A stretch of 64,000 nt of DNA from Embiotoca jacksoni (GCA_022577435.1 JAKOON010000006.1:10104001-10168000); one strand, 5' to 3'; positions 27,322 through 40,345 are shown, counted from the stretch's first letter. The notes: generated from the letters alone by a model not told the origin. Program-made: numbers and translations.

Positions 27322-29439
27322 TGGGGTGATGTTGTGCATCCTGTGAGACTAAATCATTTGCATTCAGTCATTTACTTGTGCCAGTGACATGATGTTTAGC
27401 TTGTAAAGGTGTCACAATTTCATGATGCTGAAAACCAGACCATGAAAACATGTAAGAAAAGGTAAAAGTTTAAAGAACCTTTTTTAAACTGAAAAAAAAG
27501 GAGAAACAAATGCATTTGAATTAGATCAACATAGATAATCACATTGTTGTAATATACTATGCATTTTTAAAGATGTGTATCTATAAATAGCAAGAAATTA
27601 GAATTTCAGTTTAGTTAGCTATAAATGATCATATTCAGCGAAACATGACTGCAGCCGAAATCTTTCATTTAAGCTCATAAACTGTGCCATATTAACCCGA
27701 TCTAACAGCTGCAGTATTATTATCACCTGTACATATTACACAAAGCTTCTTCTCATACAAATATTGAGTTGAATTAGATGATGATCAGATGTAATTTCAG
27801 AGCAACTTTTACTTCCAAAACTATAAAGTCAATCATACTAATCAGATTCAGTGTTTCAGTGTAATTATTCAAGATAAACGATACAAATTCAAATTATGTG
27901 ATTCAAGTTCTGTTTTTTGATGCAATTATTTAAGTTTAGCAATTCAAATTCAAGTATAAATGATTAAAATTCTCTCTGTAGTGACACATATTTCCACCCA
28001 TAGTTAGACCACCTGCTGTTGTGGAGATTCTCTGACTGTTCAGACCTCGTCGCAGTCACTTAGATCTTTACACTTACCCAATTTTTCTTGCCTGCAACAC
28101 ATCAACTTCAAGAACTACTTCCCACTGATTGACAGGTGCCTTTGTAACAAGATAATCATTGTCATTGACTTTACCTGTCGTTGGTTTTTAAAGGGAAATG
28201 TTCTACTTTTTATGCGGGTGTGCAATCAAAACTTATGGTAAACGTAATCAATTGAAGCAACAAATTATCTGTGCCTCTGTGAAACAGCTGCAAAGCCAGT
28301 TGACTGAATCAGCTCTGTCTTCCGTGATCAGCTAGTGTTTAGAGGAACTTCAGGCTAATTGAACTGTTATAGCTAAGGAGTTACTTTTATGTTAAAAACA
28401 CTATCTGACAAAGGTCTGCTTGACTCCATGGGCAAAGAATAAAATCTTTTACATGAATTTGTTCATAATGTCTTTCAAAACACAAGAGAGCTAGTCTGGC
28501 TTTTGTTTACTTTTAAAAGCAGACTTCAAAGCCTTTCTTTTCAACTAACTAAAAAACAATTAGGGCTCGTCAAACTTGTTCTGCAGATTGGCATCAGATG
28601 CAGGTTTCAACAAGTGCTGAAGCTGGAATGTGTTCCTTCCAGGTTCATCACATTGACCCAAAGAACTATTTTCTACAGTTTTGTTTTTTTTAAAACAACA
28701 GGAATGATTAATCTTGACTGCAAATGTTTTAACTGCAGTACTTCATTTGCTGGTGGTGTTTTTTTTTGAAACTGTTAATTCTGCACACTGAAACTACACT
28801 TTCTCATGGTTTCACTGGTAGTTCAATTGCTGAATCAGGGCCATTTCAGATCAGAGAGCGAGAGAGGAATCTATTTGCACTATTAAAGGCTGCAAAAATA
28901 TCAGTTGTCTCCAATCTTCGTCTATCAGTACCGTTGTGGTGGTGCTATTTGTCCACCAGATGGCAGGAATGGGAAATATTTAAGCTTTACAAAATCGTTA
29001 AACAGTATCAGTCTTCTATACCTTTTGTTATTCATTAATTTACTATTATGTTTGAACAGCAGAAAAAGTAATTTAATCCAGATTTAAGCTTTTTTTTTTT
29101 TTAAGTCAAAGTGTAGATTTGTATGGATCAGTTATGCAGTACATCAATGATCCGCTACATAGCATCTGTTACAACTTTACACAACTTCCATCAGCTGAAG
29201 GAGCAGGAAGTGTTGAAGTGTGTAGGTGTTCCATGGTTTTATGCACAAATTAGGGAAATTTCAACAAAGTTTTCAAAGAATTATTATTACTAATTGATAT
29301 CATCAGGAGTAAGAAAATAAAGGAAAACAGTCAATATGTCCCATCATCTTAAAAACAGCCACCAACTGAAGCAGTCTACTGCAAAACTTCTAAATAAAGA
29401 ATCTGTAAATGTTTGTGCTGCAAGTGGGACTTACTTATG
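27322..29439. other. Gene-free stretch upstream of the cd7-like gene
   Basis: AT-rich DNA with no supportable exon or recognisable element. It is the likely 5' regulatory region of the cd7-like gene and the near 3' flank of the Tc1 relic. Confidence 0.5.
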
Positions 29440-29441
29440 TA

Positions 29442-30894
29442 CAGTGCCTTGCAAAAGTATTGACCCCCTTGGCGTATTTCTTTTTTTGTTGCCTTACAAC
29501 CTAGAATTAAAATTGATTTTTTTTTTGAGGGGGTTTGTATTATTTGATTTACACAACATGCCTACCACTTTGAAGATGCAAAATATGTTTTATTGTGAAA
29601 CAAACAAGAAATAAGACAAAAAAACAGAAAACTTGAGCGTGCATAACTATTCACCCCCCCAAAGTCAATACTTTGTAGAGCCCCCTTTTGCAGCAATTAC
29701 AGCTGCAAGTCTCTTGGGGTATGTATCTATAAGCTTGGCACATCTAGCCACTGGGATTTTTGCCCATTCTTCAAGGCAAAACTGCTCCAGCTCCTTCAAG
29801 TTGGATGGGTTCCGCTGGTGTACAGCAATCTTTAAGTCATACCACAGATTCTCAATTGGATTGAGGTCTTTGCTTTGACTAGGCCATTCCAAGACATTTA
29901 AATGTTTCCCCTTAAACCACTCGAGTGTTGCTTTAGCAGTATGCTTAGGGTCATTATCCTGCTGGAAGGTGAACCTCCGTCCCAGTCTCAAATCTCTGGA
30001 AGACTGAAACAGGTTTCCCTCAAGAATTTCCCTGTATTTAGTGCCATCCATCATTCCTTCAATTCTGACCAGTTTCCCAGTCCCTGCCGATGAAAAACAT
30101 CCCTACAGCACGATGCTGCCACCACCATGCTTCACTGTGGGGATGGTGTTCTCGGGGTGATGAGAGGTGTTGGGTTTGCGCCAGACATAGCGTTTTCCTT
30201 GATGGCCAAAAAGCTCAATTTTAGTCTCATCTGACCAGAGTACCTTCTTCCATATGTTTGGGGAGTCTCCCACATGCCTTTTGGCGAACACCAAACGTGT
30301 TTGCTTATTTTTTTCTTTAGCAATGGCTTTTTTCTGGCCACTCTTCCGTAAAGCCCAGTTCTGTGGAGTGTACGGCTTAAAGTGGTCCTATGGACAGAAA
30401 CTCCAATCTCTGCTGTGATTGCTCCTTCAGGGTTATCTTTGGTCTCTTTGTTGCCTCTGATTAATGCCCTCCTTGCCTGGTCCGTGAGTTTTGGTGGGCG
30501 GCCCTCTCTTGCCAGGTTTGTTGTGGTGCCATATTCTTTCCATTTTTTTAATAATGGTTTTAATGGTGCTCTGTGGGATGTTCAAAGTAGATTGCACACA
30601 GGTGGACTTTATTTAACTAATTACGTGACTTCTGAAGGTAATTGGTTGCACCAGATCTTATTTAGAGGCTTAATAGCAAAGGGGGTGAATACATATGCAC
30701 GCACCACTTTTCCGTTATTTATTTTTTAGAATTTTTTGAAACAAGTTATTTTTTTCATTTCACTTCACCAATTTGGACTATTTTGTGTATGTCCATTAGA
30801 TGAAATCCAAATAAAGATAAATTTTAATTCCAAGTTGTAAGGCAACAAAATAGGAAAATCGCCAAGGGGGGGTCAATACTTTTGCAAGGCACTG
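29442..30894 (-). mobile_element. Tc1-like transposon, inactive copy with IR/DR ends
   Basis: The element is flanked by TA on both sides (29,440-29,441 and 30,895-30,896). Both ends begin cagtgccttgcaaaagtatt in inverted orientation. The imperfect terminal repeats run about 210 bases. An inner copy of the end motif (tattcaccccc) appears at about 29,650 and, inverted, at about 30,680, the IR/DR layout of Sleeping Beauty-type elements. The 1,453-bp body contains a broken transposase on the minus strand. It is a different family from the element at 42.6 kb, judged from the distinct terminal sequence. Confidence 0.93.
29662..30600 (-). pseudogene. Tc1 transposase pseudogene
   Basis: Reading leftwards, recognisable transposase sequence starts within the second helix-turn-helix region (about 30,600). 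It continues through a GRPPK-type motif, LYGRVARKKPLLKK, the WSDETKIELFG catalytic block (about 30,225), QQDNDPKHT and NPIENLW, to a stop near 29,664. Three lesions show. The first N-terminal helix-turn-helix is missing, and typical non-coding leader runs straight into the coding remnant. There are frame changes near 30,550 and near 30,295. A TAG replaces the conserved Trp codon after GGGSIVL (30,103-30,105). All three DDE residues survive, but the protein cannot be made. Confidence 0.9.
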
Positions 30895-30896
30895 TA

Positions 30897-32869
30897 AGTG
30901 CAGCATGACTCACACAAAATGTTCCTTGGGAATTGTGCATCTGTGCCTGTGTTGTAATAGGTGATGATGCAATGTTGGATGTGTTTTAAAATAAGCCTAC
31001 AGATGAACAAAAACTGCTAGTACTGAAATACAATCTATGTGTACAGACAATAATTTAAAACATTTACACAATTCTCCCTTTCAATTCAGAAAAAAATGTT
31101 TTAATTACATCATAACACCACAGATCACAGCTTTCTCATTAAGTGCTCATTAATCATACAAAACAACACAAACAGCCCTATTATTGTCAATATTACTGTG
31201 TCAGGTTATATCTGGAAATGACATTTAAATTGGGACATAAATTCATAGATTAAAAAAAAAAAAAACAACGATGTACCTTTATTACTTTTAAGGATGTTGA
31301 TGTCTTTTTTACTTAGTAGTGTACAAAAAAACTTTTAAAACTTTTGCTAAAATTCACAGTTTTGTTTTTCTTTATGAAGTCAATAATGAATTCAAAGACC
31401 TATCTTGGAACTATGTGAAATTATTTTATTGTCCATACTTTGCCTTGTTATTGTCACAAGTGACAGACAAGGAGTAGAAAATTTTGTTTTGTTGCGACCC
31501 TGTTCATTACCAAACAGGTCTCACATTTAAAATCTCTATTTTTATGAGAGTTGGTTAATATGAAAAGAGTGAGACACAATACCCGAAGTGGTGAAGATAA
31601 GTGTTGATTTTGGGAATAGCGTACTGCTGCCAAAAGTTACATAAGCACAGTCTCACTGATCACACGGAAGTAGGAAAAACAAAAGAGCTTTTGGATATAT
31701 TTTTGCATTAGCTAATAAGTAACCACTGGTGATCATGTGACATGAATCCTTTAAGAAACAGTAAATGAATACAGTGCATCACTGTAACCCAAACTGTGTG
31801 TTTTATTCTGAGCAAATCCCACTTGATGCCAAATAATTCACAGTTGGAAACATTCCTGTATGTACTGGGAGTTACTGCAGCTTTTTCAAATCTGATACGA
31901 TACCCTTATTTTAACAATGTAAATCTTCATTAGGAACACATGTACGTGCATCTGAGTGCTGCAGACAAGTTACAAAAAGTGTGAACATGTACTGGCACTG
32001 TGATGGGATTGGTTGACAGTAAGAAAAGTCCTTATCTTTGAGCCCTTTCACAAAACTTGAGCACATTTTTAGGTCACACGCAAAGAGTAAAAAAAATAAA
32101 AATCTGTAAAATTAGGGCAATAAGCCAAATCAATTACATTTCATTGCAAAAAACATACAAACAAAAATATACACAATGACATGTCCCCATCTTAAAATCA
32201 TTTTTCAGTGTTTTCCTCGTAATATGGGCAGAACACGAGAAAAGGAAGTGAAAAGTGCTACAATAGCTGCATGAGTTGAACAAAGATAATTATCTCTACA
32301 AACATTTCCTCAAATGACAAACACACATCATACTCACTGCCATCTCTAAAAGAAAAATAGTGATGTTCCTGTTTGCACTTGATGCGTGTGTTTTAAGGTC
32401 ACTGGTCCTGAAGATTAACCCCCTCCCCACGCCCCCAGCTTCTAGTTAATTTTGGCTGGATTCAAAATCAGCATAATTTTTTGTTTCGATTTATACATGA
32501 TATAAGAGTGTTAACTTAGCAAGCTTGGGTGAATGGAGAGCTGATACAGTTACTTTGAAAAATCAAACTGATACAACTTATTCCTGGTTATACATGGTTG
32601 TTTTCAATGGAAAAGGTATAATGACAGAGTTTAGCAAACAAGAGAGTGTTGATTTCAGAGGTTGTCTGTTAAGTAATATCATTATGTGACATGCGGTGTC
32701 TCCTGCAGAGAGAGAGAGAGCGTTAGAAACAGAATATTCTTACTCCAATCTATCGATTGTTATCTGACTTCCAGTAAAGACAGTAGACAGTACACAGTGG
32801 AGGTAAAATGAGTCTTTTCAATTGCTTGCTTGGAGCATTGTAATTACCTCAGTGTAGGATGTCCTGGAA
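30897..32869. other. Gene-free stretch, 3' side of the B7-like gene
   Basis: No exon with coding sequence is seen. An acceptor-like ctctctgcag on the minus strand near 32,707 may start a 3' UTR exon of the B7-like gene, because its last coding exon is followed by a donor-like ACTGAG|GTAATT. Confidence 0.4.
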
Positions 32870-35800
32870 TTAAACCACTTCCTGATGATCACCTGGAGAA
32901 ATATAAACAACATCAAAGCTTGAATAAAATCTCAGCGCACATGAAAACAGTAACAATGCAAAGACGTATTAGTTAAACACAGTCAGTCAAATCACTGTAA
33001 TTTAGACATACGTACCTTCCTTGTCGCTTTCATCATGTGTAGGAACCTCTTGATGGCCACCTGCAACAAATTATTACATTATAAAAGATTTGACTGTGTT
33101 TTACAATAGGTGGGTGTGAAGGCATCAGCATATGAAGTGAGTTAAGGACGTGCAAGCATAGACAGATCCCCGGTGGTAAGTGTCTGAAACATAAACCAGG
33201 TTAAGTTATGTTTCAAATACGAGCTATTAATAACTAAACCCAAATTTTCCAAAGTGATGGAAATATACAAAATGAATGTCCTGAGTAGTACTGTGGTTAG
33301 GGATGAATATGTGATTCAACTAAATGTATGAGTAAACATTGACGTTCAAAACTTGCTCAACCAGATTTGGGATGAGATCAGTGGACGCACTCACTGTAGA
33401 TACAGTATATACTCGTGCTTACGTCACCAATTTTCGTGAGACACTTTGTAGTACACAACTGTTTAGCTGGATAATGTAACAATAAAGGGAAATGTGCTTT
33501 CCCATCACAAATCAAAGGGCCACTAAGCAGATGTTCTGCAGGATATTCCAGTTTCAACTTTCTGTGTCAACCTTCACCTATTGTGTGTTTCTTCCTGTTA
33601 GGTCTTCATTGTTTACAGAGAGCACGTGATAAAATCTCACTCCACATTTGTGAGCGTTAGTATTCAAGTATCACATCAGAAATTGTAGTCGAGGTTATGA
33701 TCCAATAACAGCAATGGTATTACTTCTGTAATTGTATACTATATCAGTAGTACTGTCACTGCTCATTTTTAGGAATAGGTTGAAATTTTTAGAATCTGTT
33801 TTAAATCATACTTGGGTATCCATGTGAACACTGAAACAGCAGTATGAACAAATCTTTTAAGGGCCGGAACAAACAGGAGGAACGATTACCTACAGGCACC
33901 TGACAATCGTTTTACAACAGACATTAAAAAAATGAATTGTAATATTTCAATGATATTTTTAATACAATTATATTTTGAAGATAATTTGCAGATAAATAAT
34001 GTGTGCATTAATAACAAATTCTCCATGTTTCACTACATTTTATAGATTTGGCAAAAACTTCTGTCAAAAGAAACTTACAGTAAGTCCATAGGAACAAGAA
34101 TTAAAGCTGTGAGTACATTTCTTGCTGTATTTCTCTTGTAGGAAATTAGATGTTAGTACAAAAGTCCTTCAAGCAGTGTCTGGGAGTTGTCTAAAAAAAA
34201 GTGTGTTTTAAACCCACTGCGTTGTGACCTTGTTCTTTTCTTAGAATAAGTAGAAACTTTGTTAAACAGACAACTGTAATTTTGCATTGTATTTCTTCAT
34301 GTGATATATCGTTACTGAAAAAGATTCATATTGGTTAATTTTGACCAAAAACAAAGGAGGACAGGAGTGTGTACTCACATGGAGATCGTTTTTTATAAAT
34401 CAGCAGTACCAACAGCAGTCCTACGAGCAGTGACCCGATGACCACCACAGGAGCAACTATTTTGGAGGCTGAAATCTCTGCTCCCTTTTCATGCCCTGAA
34501 ATAAATCAAACAAACAAAAAATGAGGTATGCATGCACTGGTGGGAAATTCCGCCTGTAATACTTAAGATGTCTACATTTACTTTCTCTTTTACTACCAGA
34601 GGGATGTGTACAGTTTGGACATTTGCTCTTGCTTAAATCACTATCCTTGTACACAAAGTAGAAAGTAAATATGAAACTAGATAGCTTGCAAGCAACCTTT
34701 GCACTATGTTGCAAAAATGTGACCCAATTAAACCACTGACACTGAGCTGTTATTGCTGTTCTCACTGCACAGATTAATGATTTGTAAAGGGAAGCTGTTG
34801 GGGAGTTTTTCCATTACAGTGCAGTTCAGTTCCATTACATGAAAAACACTACCCAGTCTTTACCATCATGCATAGTATTCTTTCTTTATGAGCGGTCTTG
34901 TTTTGAAAATGTTAGGTGAGAGACATGTTTCAGCCTGTCTACAAACAAAAGCTTGTGTCAAAACACCTTCAGCAAGGACAACAGTCTTCTTTCGTTATGG
35001 ATAAAACAAACAGATGCTGTAGCATTGTAGAGGAACAAAATTGTATCCAAAGTGACTTACAATAAGTGCATTTCAACCATGAGGGTACACAACCCAGAAC
35101 AACAAGAATCAAGAAAATACAATTTCTTCAAGAAAGCCAAACTACAAAATGTTATCAGTAAGTGTCATTTTAAGTGCTACTAAAGTTCTACTGTTCAAGG
35201 TAAAGTTGGAAGAGGTGTGTTTTTAGTTTGCGGCGGAAGATGTATAGACTTTCTGCTGTCCTGATGTTGGTGGGGAGCTCATTCCACCATTTAGGAGCCA
35301 GGACAGCAAACAGTCGTGATTTTGTAGAGTGTTTAGCTCGCAGCGAGGGAGCAACAAGCCGATTGGTAGAAGCAGAGTGGAGGGAGCGGGCTGGGATGTA
35401 AGATTTGACCATGTCCTGGATGTAGACTGGACCCGATCTGTTCGCAGCACGGTACGCAAGTACCAATGTTTTGAAACGGATGCAGGCACATATTGGCAAG
35501 ATATTATTTACTCATGACCTAAACCTCAAATACTTTTAATTTTGGGGTTTCTGTTGGGAAATTCAGCCCCCCATCAACCTCCCACCATGCAAACAAAATT
35601 GTGGTGACATCTGGGTGGCTTCAAAGTTCAGGGGCTGTTAGATTTAACTTTGGCTGAAATTACAGCACAGCATTTCATTGTGTGCAGCAGGATATAGCCA
35701 GCGGACCTAGAAAGTACTGAGTGGTGCTCCATAACATACCTAAAGGTGATGGTTGCAGTTCGAATGTGGTCTCGTCTTCTTTGCCTCCGCTGGCGTTGAA

Positions 35801-37021
35801 CACGACACAGGTATACTTGGAGAAAGTGGATCCTGGCAGCAATTCCAGCTTGCTAGAGAGCTGAAACAGTCCCTCGTCCGTCTGTTTTGCCTCCATTTCA
35901 GAGCTTTTGGTCCACTCTTCATTGTCCATGTCAAACCAGCGAAGTTTACCTTTTGGGTAGCCACCACCAGAGGTACAAATCAGGGTACTGTGTTCATTTG
36001 GAGTCATTCTCTCAGGGATGGAGCGCATGATTGGTGCCCTGTATTTGGCTGCAAAGACAAAACAGAACGCAAACATAATAACTGAGTTGAATATTGCACC
36101 ATGACGTCAATAAAACAACACCAATAAAATATCTCAATTAATTCTAATTTTCTTGATGACCATTATATTTGACATAATACATTTTACAATATATACTCAT
36201 AATGTGTACTCAGCAAAACAAATGTTTAAATAATATAAGTGGCTCTTCCAAATGGAATTTCTGGATGTGATTGGTTGTCACAGTGGAACTGAAAGTAAAA
36301 GACACAAGTGAAACAATGTAAGGGGAATACCAATCTCCTTGGTCAGGAAAGTCCCTTAATCTCTAAACTACCGGTTTCCTTTGTGCATTTAGAATAAAGA
36401 AATGTTTATAAAAACATATTTAACCATTCCTACGTTTCAAAGTGAGTTGGTAACAATAGTTCTGTCAACAAATCCTACTGAAAATAGGCATCTGTACCAA
36501 ATGGATTGAAATTTTGTTTTAGCTTCACCTTGAACTTTGAGGGAACAGGTTTTTTCCGCAAAACCGCTGTCCGTTGACACTGAGCACGTATAATCTCCAG
36601 CGTCCGCAACCACAGTGTTGGATATGAGCAGGGATACGTTCATGTTCTTCTCATTCCAGGATGGCTCAGCAAAACTATAGCCTCGCACCATTTGGGCCCT
36701 GCTTTCTGTAAAAAACAGTAAGGGATCATCACGTCCCTTCTTCTTCCAAGTGACCCTGTGGATAGTTGCATCCACTACCTCTTGTGAGGTCTGGACCACA
36801 CACTCCAGCATTGACTGATGGCCATGCTGCCCCACGTTTTGAACGTTGCATTCAACTTTGACAAATTCTGTAGAGAGAAAAAAATTGATGGGTTGTATAA
36901 GTAGCAAGCAATATTTCCCACATGAAATTCTCAGATCGTGAAAGAACTTACCGCTCAGAGTATTTTCTGCATTGATAGTAATGGCACTGAAAACAGCGAT
37001 GACTGCAACAATGGAGGCCAT
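32870..37021 (-). CDS. B7-family surface protein, CD80/CD86-like, complete, 6 exons, 300 aa
   Basis: Exons on the minus strand are 36,952-37,021, 36,529-36,867, 35,740-36,048, 34,379-34,495, 33,016-33,060 and 32,870-32,892, all phase 1 with GT-AG borders. A signal peptide (about 1-18) is followed by an Ig V domain (about 25-136; Cys46 and Cys118 in DAGDYTC, extra Cys30 and Cys131, N100 glycosylation). An Ig C domain follows (about 140-235; Cys161 in LICTSGGGYPKG, Cys217 in KYTCVVFNAS). The membrane helix is at about 253-273, with a short tail of about 27 residues. The C domain resembles human CD80: ICSTSGGFPEP and AVSSKLDF align with LICTSGGGYPKG and QLSSKLEL. B7 proteins are ligands on antigen-presenting cells that engage CD28/CTLA4-type receptors. 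ICOSLG, PD-L1/2 or another fish B7 are alternatives; the family is secure, the exact orthologue is not. Introns 3 and 4 are long, and an L2-like fragment lies in intron 3. Confidence 0.85.
35030..35515 (-). mobile_element. 5'-truncated L2-like LINE fragment
   Basis: Within intron 3 of the B7-like gene, the minus strand encodes the C-terminal end of a fish non-LTR reverse-transcriptase polyprotein for about 100 residues. Words include FKTLVLAYRA, GPVYIQDMV, RLVAPSLRAK and WWNELPTNIR, ending at the stop near 35,188. The following 150 bases (to about 35,030) look like the conserved 3' tail of the same element. It is fairly young, because the frame is still open, but it lacks the catalytic RT and endonuclease domains. 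Confidence 0.8.
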
Positions 37022-39000
37022 GTTTCTTCACCTATAGTGACAGTTGAAATGAAAACAGATGTTATATGGGGATCAGCTGATATATAGAAAAAACACATAC
37101 ATCTGTGTTAACTCACAGGTCAACAGCACTTCTGTGAATCAAAGTGCAGGGTGCAAAGGGCAGTCAGTTGGTGTTTTCGTGACCACGAAGGCACCATACC
37201 AAATGCAGCACAGGTGGATACGTGGTGGAGATAAATCTATTAACATGCATTAGTGGTCAGTGTGTGAGGGGTTGGTGGAAGTCTACTAATTAAAAATGTC
37301 TACTTGTTGGAGAGAGCATGATAAAAGTAAAACAAACCACCTCACCCAAAACCAACACCACCTCCACTAACATCATGATAAAACATTAACATTCAGGGAA
37401 TGGAGCACAGAGGCTACTTCACAAAGCATTATTATTTATGACAATTAACCATATTAATCTTTAATTACCAGTCCACCTCCAATAGAACGTTTCCAGAACT
37501 CTAATCCAGTACAAAAATATATATAGCCGTAACCTTTACAAGAATAGTCTTAACGTTTCCCAAACATTTTGACGGTGTGGTGAGCTGTCCATAACTTCAT
37601 TAGGATTGAGAAGAAATGCCTGGCTTAGTACTTACATTTGCAAAAACTCAAAACTCAACTGTCCAGACACTGCTCACAGCTGTTACTAAATGTTCATGAC
37701 AAACTGTGATTCTGCTTAAATGGAAATTCCTCTTTGAAAGCAGTTGACAAAACTTCTTACTTGGGAAAATGTGTTTTATTTTTTCTTAAATGACTCCCAC
37801 ACTATGCTTTTTATGACATTGTGAAGGCTGAATCAAGTCAAACAAGTATTTGAAAATGGCCAAAACTGAACAGGCTTGTTTGTCACTTCAATAAAGAAAC
37901 TAAACATGTCACTGCTGCAGCAAATTTGCAATGCAAATCTTAAACAAAAATCATACAAATGAGTGAATGAGATTCTTAAATGACCTATGATCTCATCACT
38001 GTATTATTGGTCAAGTTTGTAAATAAGTTTGCTTCTGTGATTTTTCTCACTGTTTCACATTCTGTAAATGGCAGTGAAACAGATATCCAGGAGTACTTCA
38101 GAAACACGTCTGACCAGCAACAGACTTTCGAGTCTTTTTATTTACTCAGGGCAGACATTCTCTCAACAAATATTCATACTGAAACAGAAAGTCCAGTCAA
38201 GACTTTCCTTTTTAAATACTGCTTGAAGACTTACATAAATTGCCAAATCCATACGCTGCATAGACCTGAGGATAAAAGATCTGTGATGACCTCTTTGTTT
38301 TGTCAACTACTTGGCTGTAGTTTTATCTGTCAGACAATAAAGTGTGATTGCTGTGGACTGTGAGTCAGTTAAGGTTTATCTGGTCTTGATGTGCTTGATT
38401 TGTTTGTTTGCCCCTCTGCACCAGCTTGATTTGTCTGTTTTTTGTATTTTTGTCTAAATGCATGCTCGATAATCCATGTGACTTTTAAACCACTGGTATT
38501 CCTGTGACACTATATGGGCTTGCTCTTTGTAAGCTTTTGTATTGTGTACATGTTTAAGCCCTCCCTGAAACAACAACAACCAACACACAAAGCCCAGAAC
38601 AGACTCCTTTCCATAAGTTACTCATATTTGTGGGCACAACTAGAAATTCTTCAGTTACTTTACTGGACAAGTATGATGCTCGAATTCAAGCTGCAGTCTG
38701 GACAACTACATGAAACGAGTCCAGCAAAATACAAGTATCTTTTGTACGCCAATGTTTTTCCCCATACAATCATCAAGCCACTACAGCTGTGTGTGGTGGG
38801 TGGATACCAGAATCAGAATTTTTTTAACATAGTGGCAGAGCATCAGTGTATTTTTTGCCTTTACGAATATGGTTATTGAGTCCCTGGTGACTACACTTCC
38901 TGTGTGGATACCACTGAGTGCAATATCCTGATGGCCCCTGGTATGAATCCAAGGACATTGAAGTTAAAAGATGTGTCCTAAGCATGTAATATTATATAAA
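37022..39000. other. Gene-free stretch upstream of the B7-like coding region
   Basis: The bases just upstream of the start codon (minus strand cactatag|GTGAAGAAAC) look like a splice acceptor, so an upstream non-coding exon is likely. Two plus-strand open frames (37,980-38,363 and 38,514-38,879) resemble no family I know and are probably decayed repeats or chance. Confidence 0.4.
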
Positions 39001-39039
39001 TGTATTTGTTATGAATTAATTAGATAGACACATTGGACC

Positions 39040-39530
39040 TGTGATATTTGGACAATTTGATGGAACACAAGAACAACAAATGACAAAAAAAAAGTTGTGT
39101 GTGAACACAGTTCATTGCTGCATCCAAAAATGGTGGTTAAAACTTGACCATGCTAAGAAGAAACCATACATAAACATTATGCAGAAACACCACCACCTTC
39201 TCTGGGCCCAAGCTCATTTAAGATGTACTGAGGAAAAGTGGAAAGCTCTCCTGTTGTCTGAATAATCTAAATTTTGGAAATCATGAATGCCGTGTCCTCC
39301 AGGCTAAAGCGGAGAAGGACCACCCAGCTTGCTAACAGCGCACAGTTGAAAAGCCAGATTCTGTGATTGTATGATAAAGCATCAATAAACATGACTTGCT
39401 TGGTTGTCTGGAGAGGAACAAGATATACAAGTTTTAGATCAACATATGCTGGTACCCAGACAACGTTTGAAATCATAAACCAAGAATGAGACAACTTTTC
39501 ACTTTCAAAACTCCAGCAAATGGTCTCCTC
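39040..39530 (+). pseudogene. Decayed Tc1/mariner transposase fragment
   Basis: Plus-strand translation contains IQKWWLKLDHAKKKPYIN, then LLWAQAHLRCT and KALLLSE, matching a common fish Tc1 transposase block that normally ends VLWSDES. It continues in broken frames with words readable as CRVLQAK and HMLVPRQR to about 39,470. Stops and frameshifts are frequent and no terminal repeats are seen. It is unrelated in sequence to the two full Tc1 copies in the window. Confidence 0.65.
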
Positions 39531-39799
39531 AGTTGTGGGTTGTAACTGTAAAAAATTATTTTGCAGTGTTAGGTTTGTGTATCATATTTGCTTTTTTTTT
39601 TTTATATATACTTTCCAGACTCAGAAATGTTCTAATTACAGTAAGAAGTAAACTGAAAGTAATGATACTGGACCTTTTTATATGGTGCTTAGGGCCCCAT
39701 AATACATTTTTTTATAACATAAACATTTTGGATTATTATATTGCTGTGTTTACTTCTCTTAGAGGAAAACATCATTGCGCAGTTTCAGGGTGTCCAAAA

Positions 39800-40345
39800 G
39801 GCAGCCACCAGCCACTTTATCTCAAAGACAGGTTTAATAATATCTTTCCTACTTCAACTGCCTTTCACTGGATACCTGTCCATTTTTGGATAGATTTTAA
39901 ATTTTTACTCTGAATGCCCTGCATTGTATGGAACTGAGCTACCTGTCTGAGCTTCTAAATCTTTACTTACCAGCTCCTAGTTTGAGATCCTCTGATAAAG
40001 CCCGATTAGCATTCCCCAATCAAATCTGAAGACCAAAGGTGGGTTTGCTGTTATGACTTCAACCCTGTGTACCTTACCGGAGGAAATTAAACTAGAAAAC
40101 TTCTCTGCCTTCTTTTAAATCACCTCTCAAGACTTATTTTTACTGTATGACATTTTTCTCATACAATACATTCATTACTTATTTTATTTGTTGTTATCCC
40201 TTATTTATCCTTCATTTCAACAGTCATATTTGTAATTTTCCTTGTGGACTTTGTGCTTTTTAAAAAAAAAAAAATTATCAACCTTGTTGAAGAAGCAGTC
40301 TCTTCAGAAGTTCTGAAGAGTGCTATAACAAATAAAGTTATTAAA
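39800..40345 (+). pseudogene. LINE 3' fragment, heavily decayed
   Basis: Plus-strand sequence reads FHWIPVHFWIDFKFLL followed by stop-interrupted matches to the usual fish LINE C-terminus (the ALHGLAPSYLSELL / RSLRSS-type region). It ends near an AATAAA-containing tail at about 40,330. No intact domain remains. It is probably L2/Rex-like. Confidence 0.5.
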
